From Marinococcus halotolerans DSM 16375 (GTDB lineage Bacteria; Bacillota; Bacilli; Bacillales; Marinococcaceae), in contig NZ_ATVM01000021.1 in the NCBI RefSeq assembly GCF_000420725.1, positions 1 to 50,457 of the forward strand: 50,457 nt of DNA, in the 5' to 3' direction. Of this stretch, positions 1 through 7,359 are shown one piece after another. Each line of letters opens with the position of its first letter. The first letter of the stretch is position 1. A program made the position numbers and the translations under genes. Under the pieces are notes generated by a model, which was not told where the DNA came from, did not search any database, and worked only from the letters and a program-made list of their open reading frames with translations.

Positions 1-5
1 AATAA

Positions 6-119
6 TACTTATCTTGCAAACCGCATAGTTCCAAGTTCAGAAGCTAAAACCCTAACCTTGTTCAAACTAACGGATCAAAATAGTAATCTCATTGTATCAT
101 GTTAACCAAATTATAGCAA
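6..119 (-). promoter_or_regulatory. Promoter and leader of a second csp gene lying left of the window
   Basis: On the minus strand, bases 6-102 match bases 449-545 (the leader of the csp gene in this window) at about 92 of 97 positions without gaps. A TTGCTA -35 (114-119), a 17-base spacer and a TACAAT -10 (91-96) sit at the same place as in the second copy. The coding part would lie left of base 1, so this is inferred to be the promoter and start of the cold-shock leader of a neighbouring csp paralogue. Confidence 0.7.
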
Positions 120-160
120 CAGACTTTAATAGTTAAATATTAAAGAATAAGTAAGCTTTT

Positions 161-195
161 TAAAAAGAAAAAACCACTCTCCCAAAAGAGAGCGG
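161..195 (-). terminator. Intrinsic terminator of csp
   Basis: On the minus strand, a stem of 8 pairs (174-181 with 188-195, one G-U pair) closes a short loop and is followed by a T-rich run. It lies 16 bases after the csp stop codon. Confidence 0.8.
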
Positions 196-210
196 CTTTA
201 TATGGTTTAA

Positions 211-411
211 TTAGTTTTTAGTGACGTTTGCAGCTTGTGGGCCGCGGTCGCCTTCTACTATTTCGAATTCTACCGTTTGTCCTTCTTCTAAGGTTTTAAA
301 GCCTTCTTCCTGGATAGCGGAGAAGTGAACGAAAACGTCGTCTGCACCTTCGCGTTCGATGAAGCCAAAACCTTTTTCTGCGTTAAACCACTTAACTGTA
401 CCTTGTTCCAT
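211..411 (-). CDS. csp: Cold-shock protein, CspA family
   Basis: This 66-residue protein is a single OB-fold cold-shock domain of typical family length. It holds both RNA-binding motifs, KGFGFI (RNP1) and VFVHF (RNP2). Family members bind single-stranded RNA and DNA and act as RNA chaperones in the cytoplasm. The ATG at 411 is chosen because a CCTCCT complement (AGGAGG) sits 9 bases upstream; a longer reading from 444 would add 11 residues that do not fit the family. The gene has its own promoter, a leader of about 115 bases and a terminator, so it is monocistronic. Which Bacillus paralogue (cspB, C or D) it matches cannot be decided here. Confidence 0.96.
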   Translation of the reverse strand: MEQGTVKWFNAEKGFGFIEREGADDVFVHFSAIQEEGFKTLEEGQTVEFEIVEGDRGPQAANVTKN

Positions 412-562
412 AAAAATAATCCTCCTGCGTGCCTCATGGCACAAATGTTACTTATCTTGCAAACCGCATAGTACCAAGTTCAGAAGCTAAAACCCTAACC
501 TTGTTCTGACTAACGGATCAAAATAGTAATCTCATCATATCATGTGCTCCAAACAATAGCAA
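412..562 (-). promoter_or_regulatory. csp promoter and long cold-shock 5' leader
   Basis: On the minus strand a TTGCTA -35 (557-562), a 17-base spacer and a TATGAT -10 (534-539, with an upstream TG) predict a start near 527 and a leader of about 115 bases. The 97 bases at 449-545 recur at 6-102. Long conserved leaders of csp mRNAs are known to control stability and translation at low temperature. That role is inferred here from position and conservation. Confidence 0.7.
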
Positions 563-596
563 TACATTTTGCGAACGAATTTTAATGGCATCAATA

Positions 597-1388
597 TCAA
601 CTGTTACGCTGCTTGAAACGAATTGCATCTTTAACTGTCCCAAAGGTCTGAAAAGCGGAAAAATCAAAATCCATATCTTTGGACCTTACCGCGAGACTTG
701 GAGAAATGCCGGTTACAATCAGTTCTGTGCCGAGCAATTTCAAAAGATCATTTAGAGTAAATATTCCTTTCATAATATCGTCATTTAGTGTAGAAAGACC
801 GGAAAGGTCGACAATGAGTGTTTCTACTTTGGAGTGATGAATTACATCAGTAATATTTGTGAAAATAATCTTCAGTCTCTGCTCATCGACGTTACCGATT
901 AGTGGCATCGCGTACACACTATTAATGATTGGAACGATAGGAGTGGAAAGAAGGTTAATTTCATTGAAATACTCTAAAGCCTCTTTTTCTGCATTTTTTT
1001 GTTTCGTAATATTTTTTTGCACTCCAATAAAATAATATTTATCTTCTTCCGGTTCATATACAGGATCAATATGAAGCTCGTTCCAAAACTTAGTGCCGTC
1101 TTTCCGGTAGTTAGTAATTTCGATCGAAATTGGTTCATATTTTTTCAACGCTTCTCTCATGCGATCAATAGTATGAATATCGCTCTCTGGTCCCTGGAGA
1201 AAACGACAGTTGCTTCCAAGAATCTCCCCGGCAGAATATCCGGTTAAATTGCAAAAACCGCTATTCGTATAAATGATGGGATTGTCTTCTATATCCGGAT
1301 CAGTAATGATGACTCCGACACGGGTATGATCAACGGCTGTGAGCAGTAAAGAATTAGTTGGGGTTTTTAATGGGAAGTCCTGATTCAT
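597..1388 (-). CDS. ytvA: LOV-STAS blue-light photoreceptor, YtvA type
   Basis: This 263-residue protein has an N-terminal PAS/LOV domain (about residues 10-125), a short linker helix and a C-terminal STAS domain (about 145-260). The LOV signature GSNCRFLQG (58-66) carries the cysteine (Cys61) that forms the flavin adduct under blue light. B. subtilis YtvA has the same architecture and nearly the same length (261), and acts in the stressosome to switch on sigma-B. The ATG at 1388 is preferred because AAGGAG at 1400-1405 lies 11 bases upstream; the in-frame GTG at 1400 overlaps that site. The divergent neighbour is an Ohr peroxidase with a sigma-B-like promoter, which fits a shared stress regulon. 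Confidence 0.92.
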   Translation of the reverse strand: MNQDFPLKTPTNSLLLTAVDHTRVGVIITDPDIEDNPIIYTNSGFCNLTGYSAGEILGSNCRFLQGPESDIHTIDRMREALKKYEPISIEITNYRKDGTKFWNELHIDPVYEPEEDKYYFIGVQKNITKQKNAEKEALEYFNEINLLSTPIVPIINSVYAMPLIGNVDEQRLKIIFTNITDVIHHSKVETLIVDLSGLSTLNDDIMKGIFTLNDLLKLLGTELIVTGISPSLAVRSKDMDFDFSAFQTFGTVKDAIRFKQRNS

Positions 1389-1565
1389 GATTTCGGCCAC
1401 TCCTTAATCGGGGAATTGTTTTCAAAGTAAAAGGTCTTCAGGCAGTCATTTTCACTTAATCTTCAATGATTTTATAACAGCGGCCCTTCCCGGGCAACTG
1501 CCGTATTTACTATTTCTTCAGCTTATGTGAAAAGCAATCCAATAAATTACATTGGAAAGATGGAT

Positions 1566-1591
1566 GTTTAAAAAGTGGAGTAAAAGTGTAT
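1566..1591 (+). promoter_or_regulatory. Possible sigma-B promoter of ohr
   Basis: GTTTAA (1566-1571), a 14-base spacer and GTGTAT (1586-1591) resemble the sigma-B consensus GTTTAA-N12-15-GGGWAW with one mismatch. It lies about 50 bases upstream of the ohr start. In B. subtilis ohrB is a sigma-B gene, which supports the guess. Confidence 0.4.
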
Positions 1592-1639
1592 AGTAACTAT
1601 TGGAATCAATCGTTATTAAGTTGAATGGAGGAGTTATGT

Positions 1640-2059
1640 ATGGCAGAAACAATATTTACTTCAAAAGCTACTGTAGAAGGCGGTCGTGAAGGTCATGTTC
1701 GTTCTGAAGATGGAATGATTGATGTGAATCTGGAACAGCCAGGTTCAGGTTCTTCCAAATCAGGGTCCAATCCGGAACAACTCTTTGCGTCAGGTTATGC
1801 AGCCTGCTTTGATGGCATGCTGAACCTTCAGGCAAGCAAGAAAAATAAAGACGTTTCTTCTAAAACAACTGCAGCCGTTAGTCTGCAAAAAGACGAATCC
1901 GACGGCATGTTCCAATTGGCTGCTGAACTCACAGTAGAAATCAGCGGTGTTTCAAAAGAGGAAGCAGATGAATTAGTGGATCTTGCCCACCAGTACTGCC
2001 CTTATTCCAAAGCTACACGAAACAACATTGAAGTAAAGGTTCAATCTGAAGTGAATTAA
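1640..2059 (+). CDS. ohr: Organic hydroperoxide resistance protein, Ohr/OsmC family
   Basis: This 139-residue protein is the usual size for Ohr. It has the peroxidatic cysteine in AACFDGM (Cys56) and the resolving cysteine in YCPYSKATR (Cys120). Arg16 and Glu46 are candidates for the conserved active-site pair. Ohr enzymes are cytoplasmic dimers that reduce organic hydroperoxides using dihydrolipoyl-linked electrons. The ATG at 1640 is set by GGAGGAG at 1627-1633; an in-frame ATG at 1625 overlaps that site. No OhrR-type repressor gene is adjacent, and a sigma-B-like promoter lies upstream, so it may be the OhrB type. A hairpin follows. Confidence 0.93.
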   Translation: MAETIFTSKATVEGGREGHVRSEDGMIDVNLEQPGSGSSKSGSNPEQLFASGYAACFDGMLNLQASKKNKDVSSKTTAAVSLQKDESDGMFQLAAELTVEISGVSKEEADELVDLAHQYCPYSKATRNNIEVKVQSEVN

Positions 2060-2065
2060 AGACGT

Positions 2066-2099
2066 AAAGAGGGCCCGCAGTGAAAAGCGGACCCTCTTT
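2066..2099. terminator. Hairpin between convergent ohr and a small unknown gene
   Basis: A 13-position inverted repeat with one mismatch starts AAAGAGGG and ends CCCTCTTT. It has A-rich and T-rich arms but only a weak T run outside the stem. It lies between two convergent genes and could serve both. Confidence 0.6.
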
Positions 2100-2138
2100 A
2101 TATGTATACCGCTGCTTTCAGAGAAAGCAGGGAAGAGT

Positions 2139-2363
2139 TTAACGTGAAAGGTTTTCTTTAAAATTGTTCATTGGAGAACGGAGAGTGATGATACACTCTT
2201 TATGGTAATACTCTTTAACACCCTGGAGGAGCGCCTGTTCAGAATCGCAATAATAAATCTGTCCACGGCCTAAGTCCATTTGCTCGATATCTTTGAGTGT
2301 TCCCACCGTGACTTGCCTTCCAGAACGGTCAACAAAATATGCGAATTTGTTTTCCACAGCCAT
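2139..2363 (-). CDS. Small protein of unknown function
   Basis: The product has 74 residues and I do not recognise a family. It is soluble in appearance, with an N-terminal stretch rich in beta-type residues (FAYFVDRSGRQVTVG) and no signal peptide or membrane helix. The start is well supported: AAGGAGG lies 8 bases upstream of ATG 2363. Codon use and the ribosome binding site suggest a real gene. It is convergent with ohr and divergent from cshA across about 250 AT-rich bases in which I see no structured element. Confidence 0.65.
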   Translation of the reverse strand: MAVENKFAYFVDRSGRQVTVGTLKDIEQMDLGRGQIYYCDSEQALLQGVKEYYHKECIITLRSPMNNFKENLSR

Positions 2364-2610
2364 TTACCCGTCCTCCTTACATAGTTTATATGCGTAATTA
2401 AATGAAAATTTTGTAATTTAATTATATCGTCATATATATACACTGTTCAATGCAGTTTATGTTACGTTTTCATTACAATTAAATGATCAGTGTGAATTTG
2501 TAGTTAATTTCTATGGAATATGAAAATTAGATGGATTTCTTTTCATGAATATGGTAATGTTAATTAGTTCATACGAAATGATCGAATAAGCATAAAAGGG
2601 GAATATATAC

Positions 2611-4062
2611 TTGACTTTATTTTCAGAACTAAGATTGGAATCACCTATTCTTCAAGCTATTGAAGAAATGGGATTTGAAGAAGCAACACCCATACAATCG
2701 GAAGTTATTCCAAAAGCGAAGAACGGAACGGATATTATTGGCCAGGCACAAACTGGTACAGGAAAAACTGCAGCTTTCGGCATACCGCTTCTTGAAGCAG
2801 CCGATAAAACAGCTAACGCTCCGCAGGGCATTGTACTTGCCCCTACTAGAGAGCTTGCTGTGCAGGTATCCGAAGAATTAAACCGCCTCGGAAAGCATAA
2901 ACGTGTTACAGCAGTAGCCGTTTACGGAGGACAGGATATTCAGCGCCAAATCAAAGCGCTGAAAAGAAAACCGCAAATCATTGTAGCAACGCCGGGGCGT
3001 TTAATGGATCATGTGCGGAGAAAAACGATCGACCTTGGAAAAATGAATACGGTTGTTCTCGATGAAGCAGACGAAATGCTCAGCATGGGATTTGTGGATG
3101 ACATTGAAGAAATCTTAAAGGATATCCCGGAGCCGAGACAAATGCTTTTATTCTCAGCTACTATGCCTCCAAAGCTGAAGCGTGTAGCAGATAAATTCAT
3201 GACTAATCCTGAGCAGGTTCAAGTAAAAAACAAGAGCATGACAGTAGCGAAAATCGATCAGTATTATATCGAAGTGAACGAACAGGAAAAGTTCGAGACG
3301 CTTTGTAATATGCTCGATTATACTCCGCCGGAGCTTGCGATTGTCTTCGGACGTACGAAGCGCCGCGTAGATGAACTCGCAGAGGCATTATCAAGACGCG
3401 GTTATGCAGCAGAAGGAATTCATGGCGACATGAAGCAGGCTCAAAGAGATAAAGTGCTTCAGAAATTCAAAAAAGGTACGATTGAGCTATTGATTGCTAC
3501 TGACGTAGCTGCCCGCGGCATTGACGTGAGCGGTGTCACACACGTATACAACTTTGACCTTCCACAGGACCCGGAAAGCTATGTGCACCGGATCGGCCGT
3601 ACAGGACGGGCAGGAAACGAAGGCGTAGCATACAGCTTCGTACCGTCAAGAGAAATGACGCACCTGCGTCTTATCGAAAAAACGGTTCAGGCCAAATTGA
3701 AAAAAGCACCAAAGCCGACGAGAAACGATGCAGTTGAAGGCCGTGCCCAGCAGGCCGTACAAAAACTGGTCGGATCGATGGAAGTCGACGATAACGAATA
3801 CTGGGAGCGTACAGCAGAAGAGCTGCTGAATGAATACGATGCAAAAGAAATCGTAGCAGCGGCGCTGAAAATGAACGCACGCGAAGTGAAAGAAGAACCG
3901 GTAAAACTTACTTCGGAAGCGCCGATTCGTAATAAGGGCTCTAAAGGCCAGGGCAAGCCGTCTTCGAAATATAAGCAAAAGCGTCCTCAGGGGCAGGGGC
4001 ACGGCTCCAGTAAAAACAGCCGGCCGCCAAGAAACAAAAAGAAAAGAATGGATCTTTCCTAA
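2611..4062 (+). CDS. cshA: DEAD-box RNA helicase CshA
   Basis: This 483-residue ATP-dependent RNA helicase carries the family motifs in order: Q motif TPIQ (26-29), AQTGTGKT (46-53), PTRELA (78-83), DEAD (151-154), SAT (182-184) and HRIGRTGR (326-333). A basic, low-complexity tail (about 430-483) is typical of CshA and binds RNA. In B. subtilis CshA (494 residues) works with the RNA degradosome and in ribosome assembly, especially in the cold. The start is TTG at 2611, with AAAGGGG about 10 bases upstream and no ATG before residue 20. An intrinsic terminator follows. Confidence 0.95.
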   Translation: MTLFSELRLESPILQAIEEMGFEEATPIQSEVIPKAKNGTDIIGQAQTGTGKTAAFGIPLLEAADKTANAPQGIVLAPTRELAVQVSEELNRLGKHKRVTAVAVYGGQDIQRQIKALKRKPQIIVATPGRLMDHVRRKTIDLGKMNTVVLDEADEMLSMGFVDDIEEILKDIPEPRQMLLFSATMPPKLKRVADKFMTNPEQVQVKNKSMTVAKIDQYYIEVNEQEKFETLCNMLDYTPPELAIVFGRTKRRVDELAEALSRRGYAAEGIHGDMKQAQRDKVLQKFKKGTIELLIATDVAARGIDVSGVTHVYNFDLPQDPESYVHRIGRTGRAGNEGVAYSFVPSREMTHLRLIEKTVQAKLKKAPKPTRNDAVEGRAQQAVQKLVGSMEVDDNEYWERTAEELLNEYDAKEIVAAALKMNAREVKEEPVKLTSEAPIRNKGSKGQGKPSSKYKQKRPQGQGHGSSKNSRPPRNKKKRMDLS

Positions 4063-4081
4063 TTCTAATTTTTCGCATAAG

Positions 4082-4117
4082 AGCACTTTCCCAGCCTGAT
4101 GGGAAGTGCTTTTTTGT
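4082..4117 (+). terminator. Intrinsic terminator of cshA
   Basis: The stem AGCACTTtCCC pairs with GGGAAGTGCT across a short loop and is followed by a T-rich run, 20 bases after the cshA stop. Confidence 0.85.
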
Positions 4118-4204
4118 TTTCCGGACTTTAAATAGCCCAGGGTTTTTCAGGAGCGCGAGCAAGTATGCTAAGATAGGAAAGGACGAGAAAGGAACGGTGA
4201 GAGC

Positions 4205-6094
4205 ATGAGTCTGCTTGTAGCAGAAAATTTATACCAGACAACCGGCACAAAGGTGCTTTTTGACCATATTTCATTTACGATCGAGCCTGGAGACCGTATC
4301 GGGTTGATCGGTGTTAACGGAACAGGGAAATCTTCGCTTCTCCGCGTGATTTCTGAAATTGATTCCTCGGAGAAGGGGAAGCTTCAGCATTCCAAACAGC
4401 TGAGGATTGAATACCTGCCACAGGATCCGGAGCTGCCGGAGGAAGAAAACCTGATTGATTATTTGTATGAAGGCTCTTCCGATATTATGAAAGCAGTGAA
4501 AGGTTATGAAAAAGCCCAGGCACGTTTAGAACAGGAGCCCGAAAGTGAAGCTGCACAGGAACAGTGGATGAAGGCCCAGCAGAAGATGGATCAGCTCGGA
4601 GCATGGGAAGCAGGCACTGTAGCCCAGCAGGTATTAAACAGACTGGGGCTGACGGTTTATAACCAAAAAATTAATGAACTCTCCGGGGGTCAGCGTAAAA
4701 GAGCTTCCATTGCCCGGGCGCTTATTCAGGACTGCGACATTCTTATTCTTGACGAGCCGACGAACCATCTCGACGATGAGTCGATTAACTGGCTTGAAAA
4801 ATATTTGTCCAACTACAACGGAGCTTTAATTTTAGTCACGCACGATCGTTATTTCTTAAACCGAGTAACGAATAAAATCTTTGAATTGGAACGCGGCCGG
4901 CTTTATGAGTATGACGGCAACTATGAATTGTTTCTGGAAAAACGTGCAGAGCGTGAAGCAAATGAAGCGCATGCCGAAGCCAAACGGCAGAACACATTAA
5001 AGCGTGAGCTGGCCTGGCTTCAGAAGCAGCCGAAGGCTCGCGGTACAAAACAAAAAGCCCGGAAAGAACGGGCAGAATCTTTAAAACAGCAGGAGGGGCC
5101 GCCAAAGAAAGAAGAGCTGCAGGTTCCGGTAGGCTCTACGAGGCTTGGAAAGAAAGTAATAGAAGCGGAGGATCTGGAAAAATCCTACGGAGAGAAGAAT
5201 ATGTTTTCCCAGTTTAACTATATGTTTACACCGGGAGAAAAAATAGGAATTGTCGGTCCGAACGGTACTGGAAAAACGACGCTTTTAAACATTCTGGCCA
5301 ACCGCACCGAGCCTGACGCCGGGGATGTCGTGTACGGCCCGACCGTAAAGCTTGGCTACTATTCACAGCAGCAGGAAGAATTGGATGAATCCAAGCGTGT
5401 GCTCGAATATATTCGTGATATTGCCGAAGTTATATATACTGTTAACGGTGAAAGTATTTCGGCTGAGCAAATGCTTGAGCGTTTTCTGTTCGAACGTGAA
5501 GATCAGTGGACGTATATTTCACGTTTGTCCGGTGGTGAAAAAAAGAGGGTGTACCTGCTCAGTATTTTAATGACCGAGCCGAACGTATTATTTATGGACG
5601 AGCCGACGAACGATCTGGACGTACAGACACTCAGCGTACTCGAAGAATACCTTCAGCAGTTCCCAGGCGTAGTCGTTACCGTTTCCCACGACCGCTATTT
5701 TCTTGACCGGGTAGCTGAAAAGCTGTTTGTCTTTAATGAGTCTTCCCAGGTCACCTTATTCGAAGGGAATTACTCAGAATTTATGAGTTCAGAAGCGGAT
5801 GCTTCCCGTCCGGCGCTCAGTAAAGAGAAGAAGCCGGAGCCAGCAGCAGTCAGCAGCGCGGCTGGGGAAAAGAAAAAAATGTCCTATAAAGAAAAGCAGG
5901 AGTGGGATCAGATCGAAGAGCGTATTGCCCGTCTTGAAGATGAACTGGCGGAAGCAGAGCAACAGATGGAGCAGAGCGGCAGCGACCTCGCGGCTATCGA
6001 AAAATGGTCCAATATCCAAAAGGAAACCAATGAAAAGCTGGACCAGGCGATGACACGCTGGGCTGAGCTCTCGGAAATAGCAGAAGAACAGTAG
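4205..6094 (+). CDS. yfmR: ABC-F translation factor, YfmR/Uup type
   Basis: This 629-residue soluble protein has two ABC ATPase domains and no membrane segments. The first has GVNGTGKS (36-43), LSGGQ (159-163) and a Walker B with LDEPTNHLD (Asp183). The second has GPNGTGKT (351-358), LSGGE (441-445) and MDEPTNDLD. A charged linker and a C-terminal coiled coil (about 560-629) mark the Uup/YfmR branch. B. subtilis YfmR has about the same length and helps resolve stalled ribosomes alongside EF-P. The start at 4205 has AAAGGA about 11 bases upstream. The gene is flanked by terminators on both sides, so it is probably transcribed alone. Confidence 0.9.
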   Translation: MSLLVAENLYQTTGTKVLFDHISFTIEPGDRIGLIGVNGTGKSSLLRVISEIDSSEKGKLQHSKQLRIEYLPQDPELPEEENLIDYLYEGSSDIMKAVKGYEKAQARLEQEPESEAAQEQWMKAQQKMDQLGAWEAGTVAQQVLNRLGLTVYNQKINELSGGQRKRASIARALIQDCDILILDEPTNHLDDESINWLEKYLSNYNGALILVTHDRYFLNRVTNKIFELERGRLYEYDGNYELFLEKRAEREANEAHAEAKRQNTLKRELAWLQKQPKARGTKQKARKERAESLKQQEGPPKKEELQVPVGSTRLGKKVIEAEDLEKSYGEKNMFSQFNYMFTPGEKIGIVGPNGTGKTTLLNILANRTEPDAGDVVYGPTVKLGYYSQQQEELDESKRVLEYIRDIAEVIYTVNGESISAEQMLERFLFEREDQWTYISRLSGGEKKRVYLLSILMTEPNVLFMDEPTNDLDVQTLSVLEEYLQQFPGVVVTVSHDRYFLDRVAEKLFVFNESSQVTLFEGNYSEFMSSEADASRPALSKEKKPEPAAVSSAAGEKKKMSYKEKQEWDQIEERIARLEDELAEAEQQMEQSGSDLAAIEKWSNIQKETNEKLDQAMTRWAELSEIAEEQ

Positions 6095-6099
6095 AACCC

Positions 6100-6132
6100 A
6101 GCAGTCTCTTAAAAGAGGCTGCTGCTTTTTTT
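6100..6132 (+). terminator. Intrinsic terminator of yfmR
   Basis: An 11-position stem (6100-6110 with 6113-6123, one G-U) is followed by a run of seven T. It starts 6 bases after the stop codon. Confidence 0.85.
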
Positions 6133-6258
6133 GAAGAAACAGGTTCTATACGTTTATTCACGTGTCTTTAAGGCTATAATACCTACATGTAATATATTTG
6201 TGCATACTTATATCCGAATATATAGTAGTTTCTTTTTTTAGATTAAAGGAGTGAAAGA

Positions 6259-6612
6259 ATGACAATAGAAGAAAGAGAAAATATAAAAATTACGCTCGAC
6301 AAAGTATGCGGGAAGTGGAAAGCGGTCATTCTTATGGAGCTGGTTGGGAAAACGCTCCGTTTCAGTGAGATTAAACAGCAGCTGCAGCAGATTAATCATC
6401 AGACATTAATCAAGCAGCTTAAAGAGCTCGAACATGACGGATTAGTATTACGTCATGCTTACGCGGTGGTCCCGCCGAAGGTGGAATACTCTCTTACAAG
6501 CTACGGGGAGTCACTCGAATCTCTTCTCCGGGAGCTGGAAAAGTGGGGGAGAGAACACAAAATGAAAATGGAGGAAGAAGGCAAAAGCTCCTCCGGAAGC
6601 AGTGGGTGCTGA
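6259..6612 (+). CDS. HxlR-family winged-helix transcriptional regulator
   Basis: This 117-residue protein has the HxlR core: VCGKWKAVILMEL near the N-terminus, then RFSEIKQQL, a recognition helix in NHQTLIKQLKELEHDGLV and the wing VEYSLTSYGESL. Family members are DNA-binding dimers that often sense electrophiles or oxidants. A single cysteine (Cys17) sits near the N-terminus; whether it is redox-active cannot be told. The C-terminal tail is Ser/Gly rich and ends in Cys. AAAGGAG lies just upstream of the ATG. Its TGA overlaps the ATG of the next gene, so the two are translationally coupled and the regulator probably controls that gene. Confidence 0.9.
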   Translation: MTIEERENIKITLDKVCGKWKAVILMELVGKTLRFSEIKQQLQQINHQTLIKQLKELEHDGLVLRHAYAVVPPKVEYSLTSYGESLESLLRELEKWGREHKMKMEEEGKSSSGSSGC

Positions 6613-7166
6613 TGAGTATGATGGAAAATGAGGTATGGAAGCTGGGTATTGTGGAAGCAATAGAGCCGATGGGGGAAGGGTCACGTGTCTGTATAGACGC
6701 AGCAGATATTTTGTCTCCAGCTGAAGGTCTGCTTGTCGGGGACACAGGGCACGGGTACATTTATACGCTCTCGGAAAACCGTACGACCAGCACGTACCCG
6801 GCCCGCGTGTTTCGTATCAACGCCGGAGCTGTGCACCAATACATTTTTGAAGAGGAAAAAACGAGATATCTCGCAGAAGTAGAGCATGATGAGCCGGTGA
6901 CCGTATACGAAGGCAAAGCTTCGCGTCAGGTGCCGGTAGGGAGAGTGAAAATTGAAAAACGCGAACTCGTGAGAGTCAAGGTCCGCGCAGGGGATACGCA
7001 CCTGTCCGCCACGTTGCAGTGGGCGGACAGCGTTTATTTAATGACGGACCAATATGAGCCGATGGCTTTGAAAGACTGCCGGCCCGGAGACCGGATCTAC
7101 TGCAGACTCGATGAGCCGGGACGTCATCTCGGAGAGGCTGTGCAGGAAGAAATAAAGGAAAGATAA
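6612..7166 (+). CDS. Half-length protein matching the C-terminal domain of 3-dehydroquinate synthase II
   Basis: The 184-residue product resembles the C-terminal half of archaeal-type 3-dehydroquinate synthase II. Recognisable blocks are VEAIEPMGEGSRVCID, the FRINAGAVHQYIF segment, the TRYLAEVEHDEPV segment, VGRVKIEKREL and the closing GRHLGEAVQEEIKE. Full-length family members have roughly 320-370 residues; the N-terminal catalytic half is absent. The ORF stays open upstream inside the hxlR-like gene, but that stretch is the shadow of that gene, so this is not simply a mis-chosen start. The ATG at 6612 overlaps the regulator's stop (TGATG), and the nearest purine-rich site is weak, consistent with coupling. 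The function of a stand-alone C-terminal domain is unknown. A terminator follows. Confidence 0.75.
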   Translation: MSMMENEVWKLGIVEAIEPMGEGSRVCIDAADILSPAEGLLVGDTGHGYIYTLSENRTTSTYPARVFRINAGAVHQYIFEEEKTRYLAEVEHDEPVTVYEGKASRQVPVGRVKIEKRELVRVKVRAGDTHLSATLQWADSVYLMTDQYEPMALKDCRPGDRIYCRLDEPGRHLGEAVQEEIKER

Positions 7167-7168
7167 CG

Positions 7169-7201
7169 AAAAGCATGCTTTGTGTAAAAGCGTGCTTTTT
7201 T
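7169..7201 (+). terminator. Intrinsic terminator of the hxlR-like operon
   Basis: The 10-position stem AAAAGCATGC with GCGTGCTTTT (one G-U) ends in a T run directly after the stop codon. Confidence 0.8.
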
Positions 7202-7359
7202 ATGAAAAAATATATATTTATAAACTGCTTTGATTGAAACAATAGGGTTTAGTATAGTATCTTTTTATTTCAAGTGATTAAAAAGTGAAAGGAATACGAA
7301 TTACATACAAGATTAAACCCAAAGAGAAAAAAACGGGAGTGGAAAGAAGGGAAAATAGT

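Noticed and set aside
6543-6611. In-frame extension of the DHQS-II-like gene into the hxlR gene
   Set aside because: The extra residues are basic and non-conserved and come from the other frame of the regulator gene.
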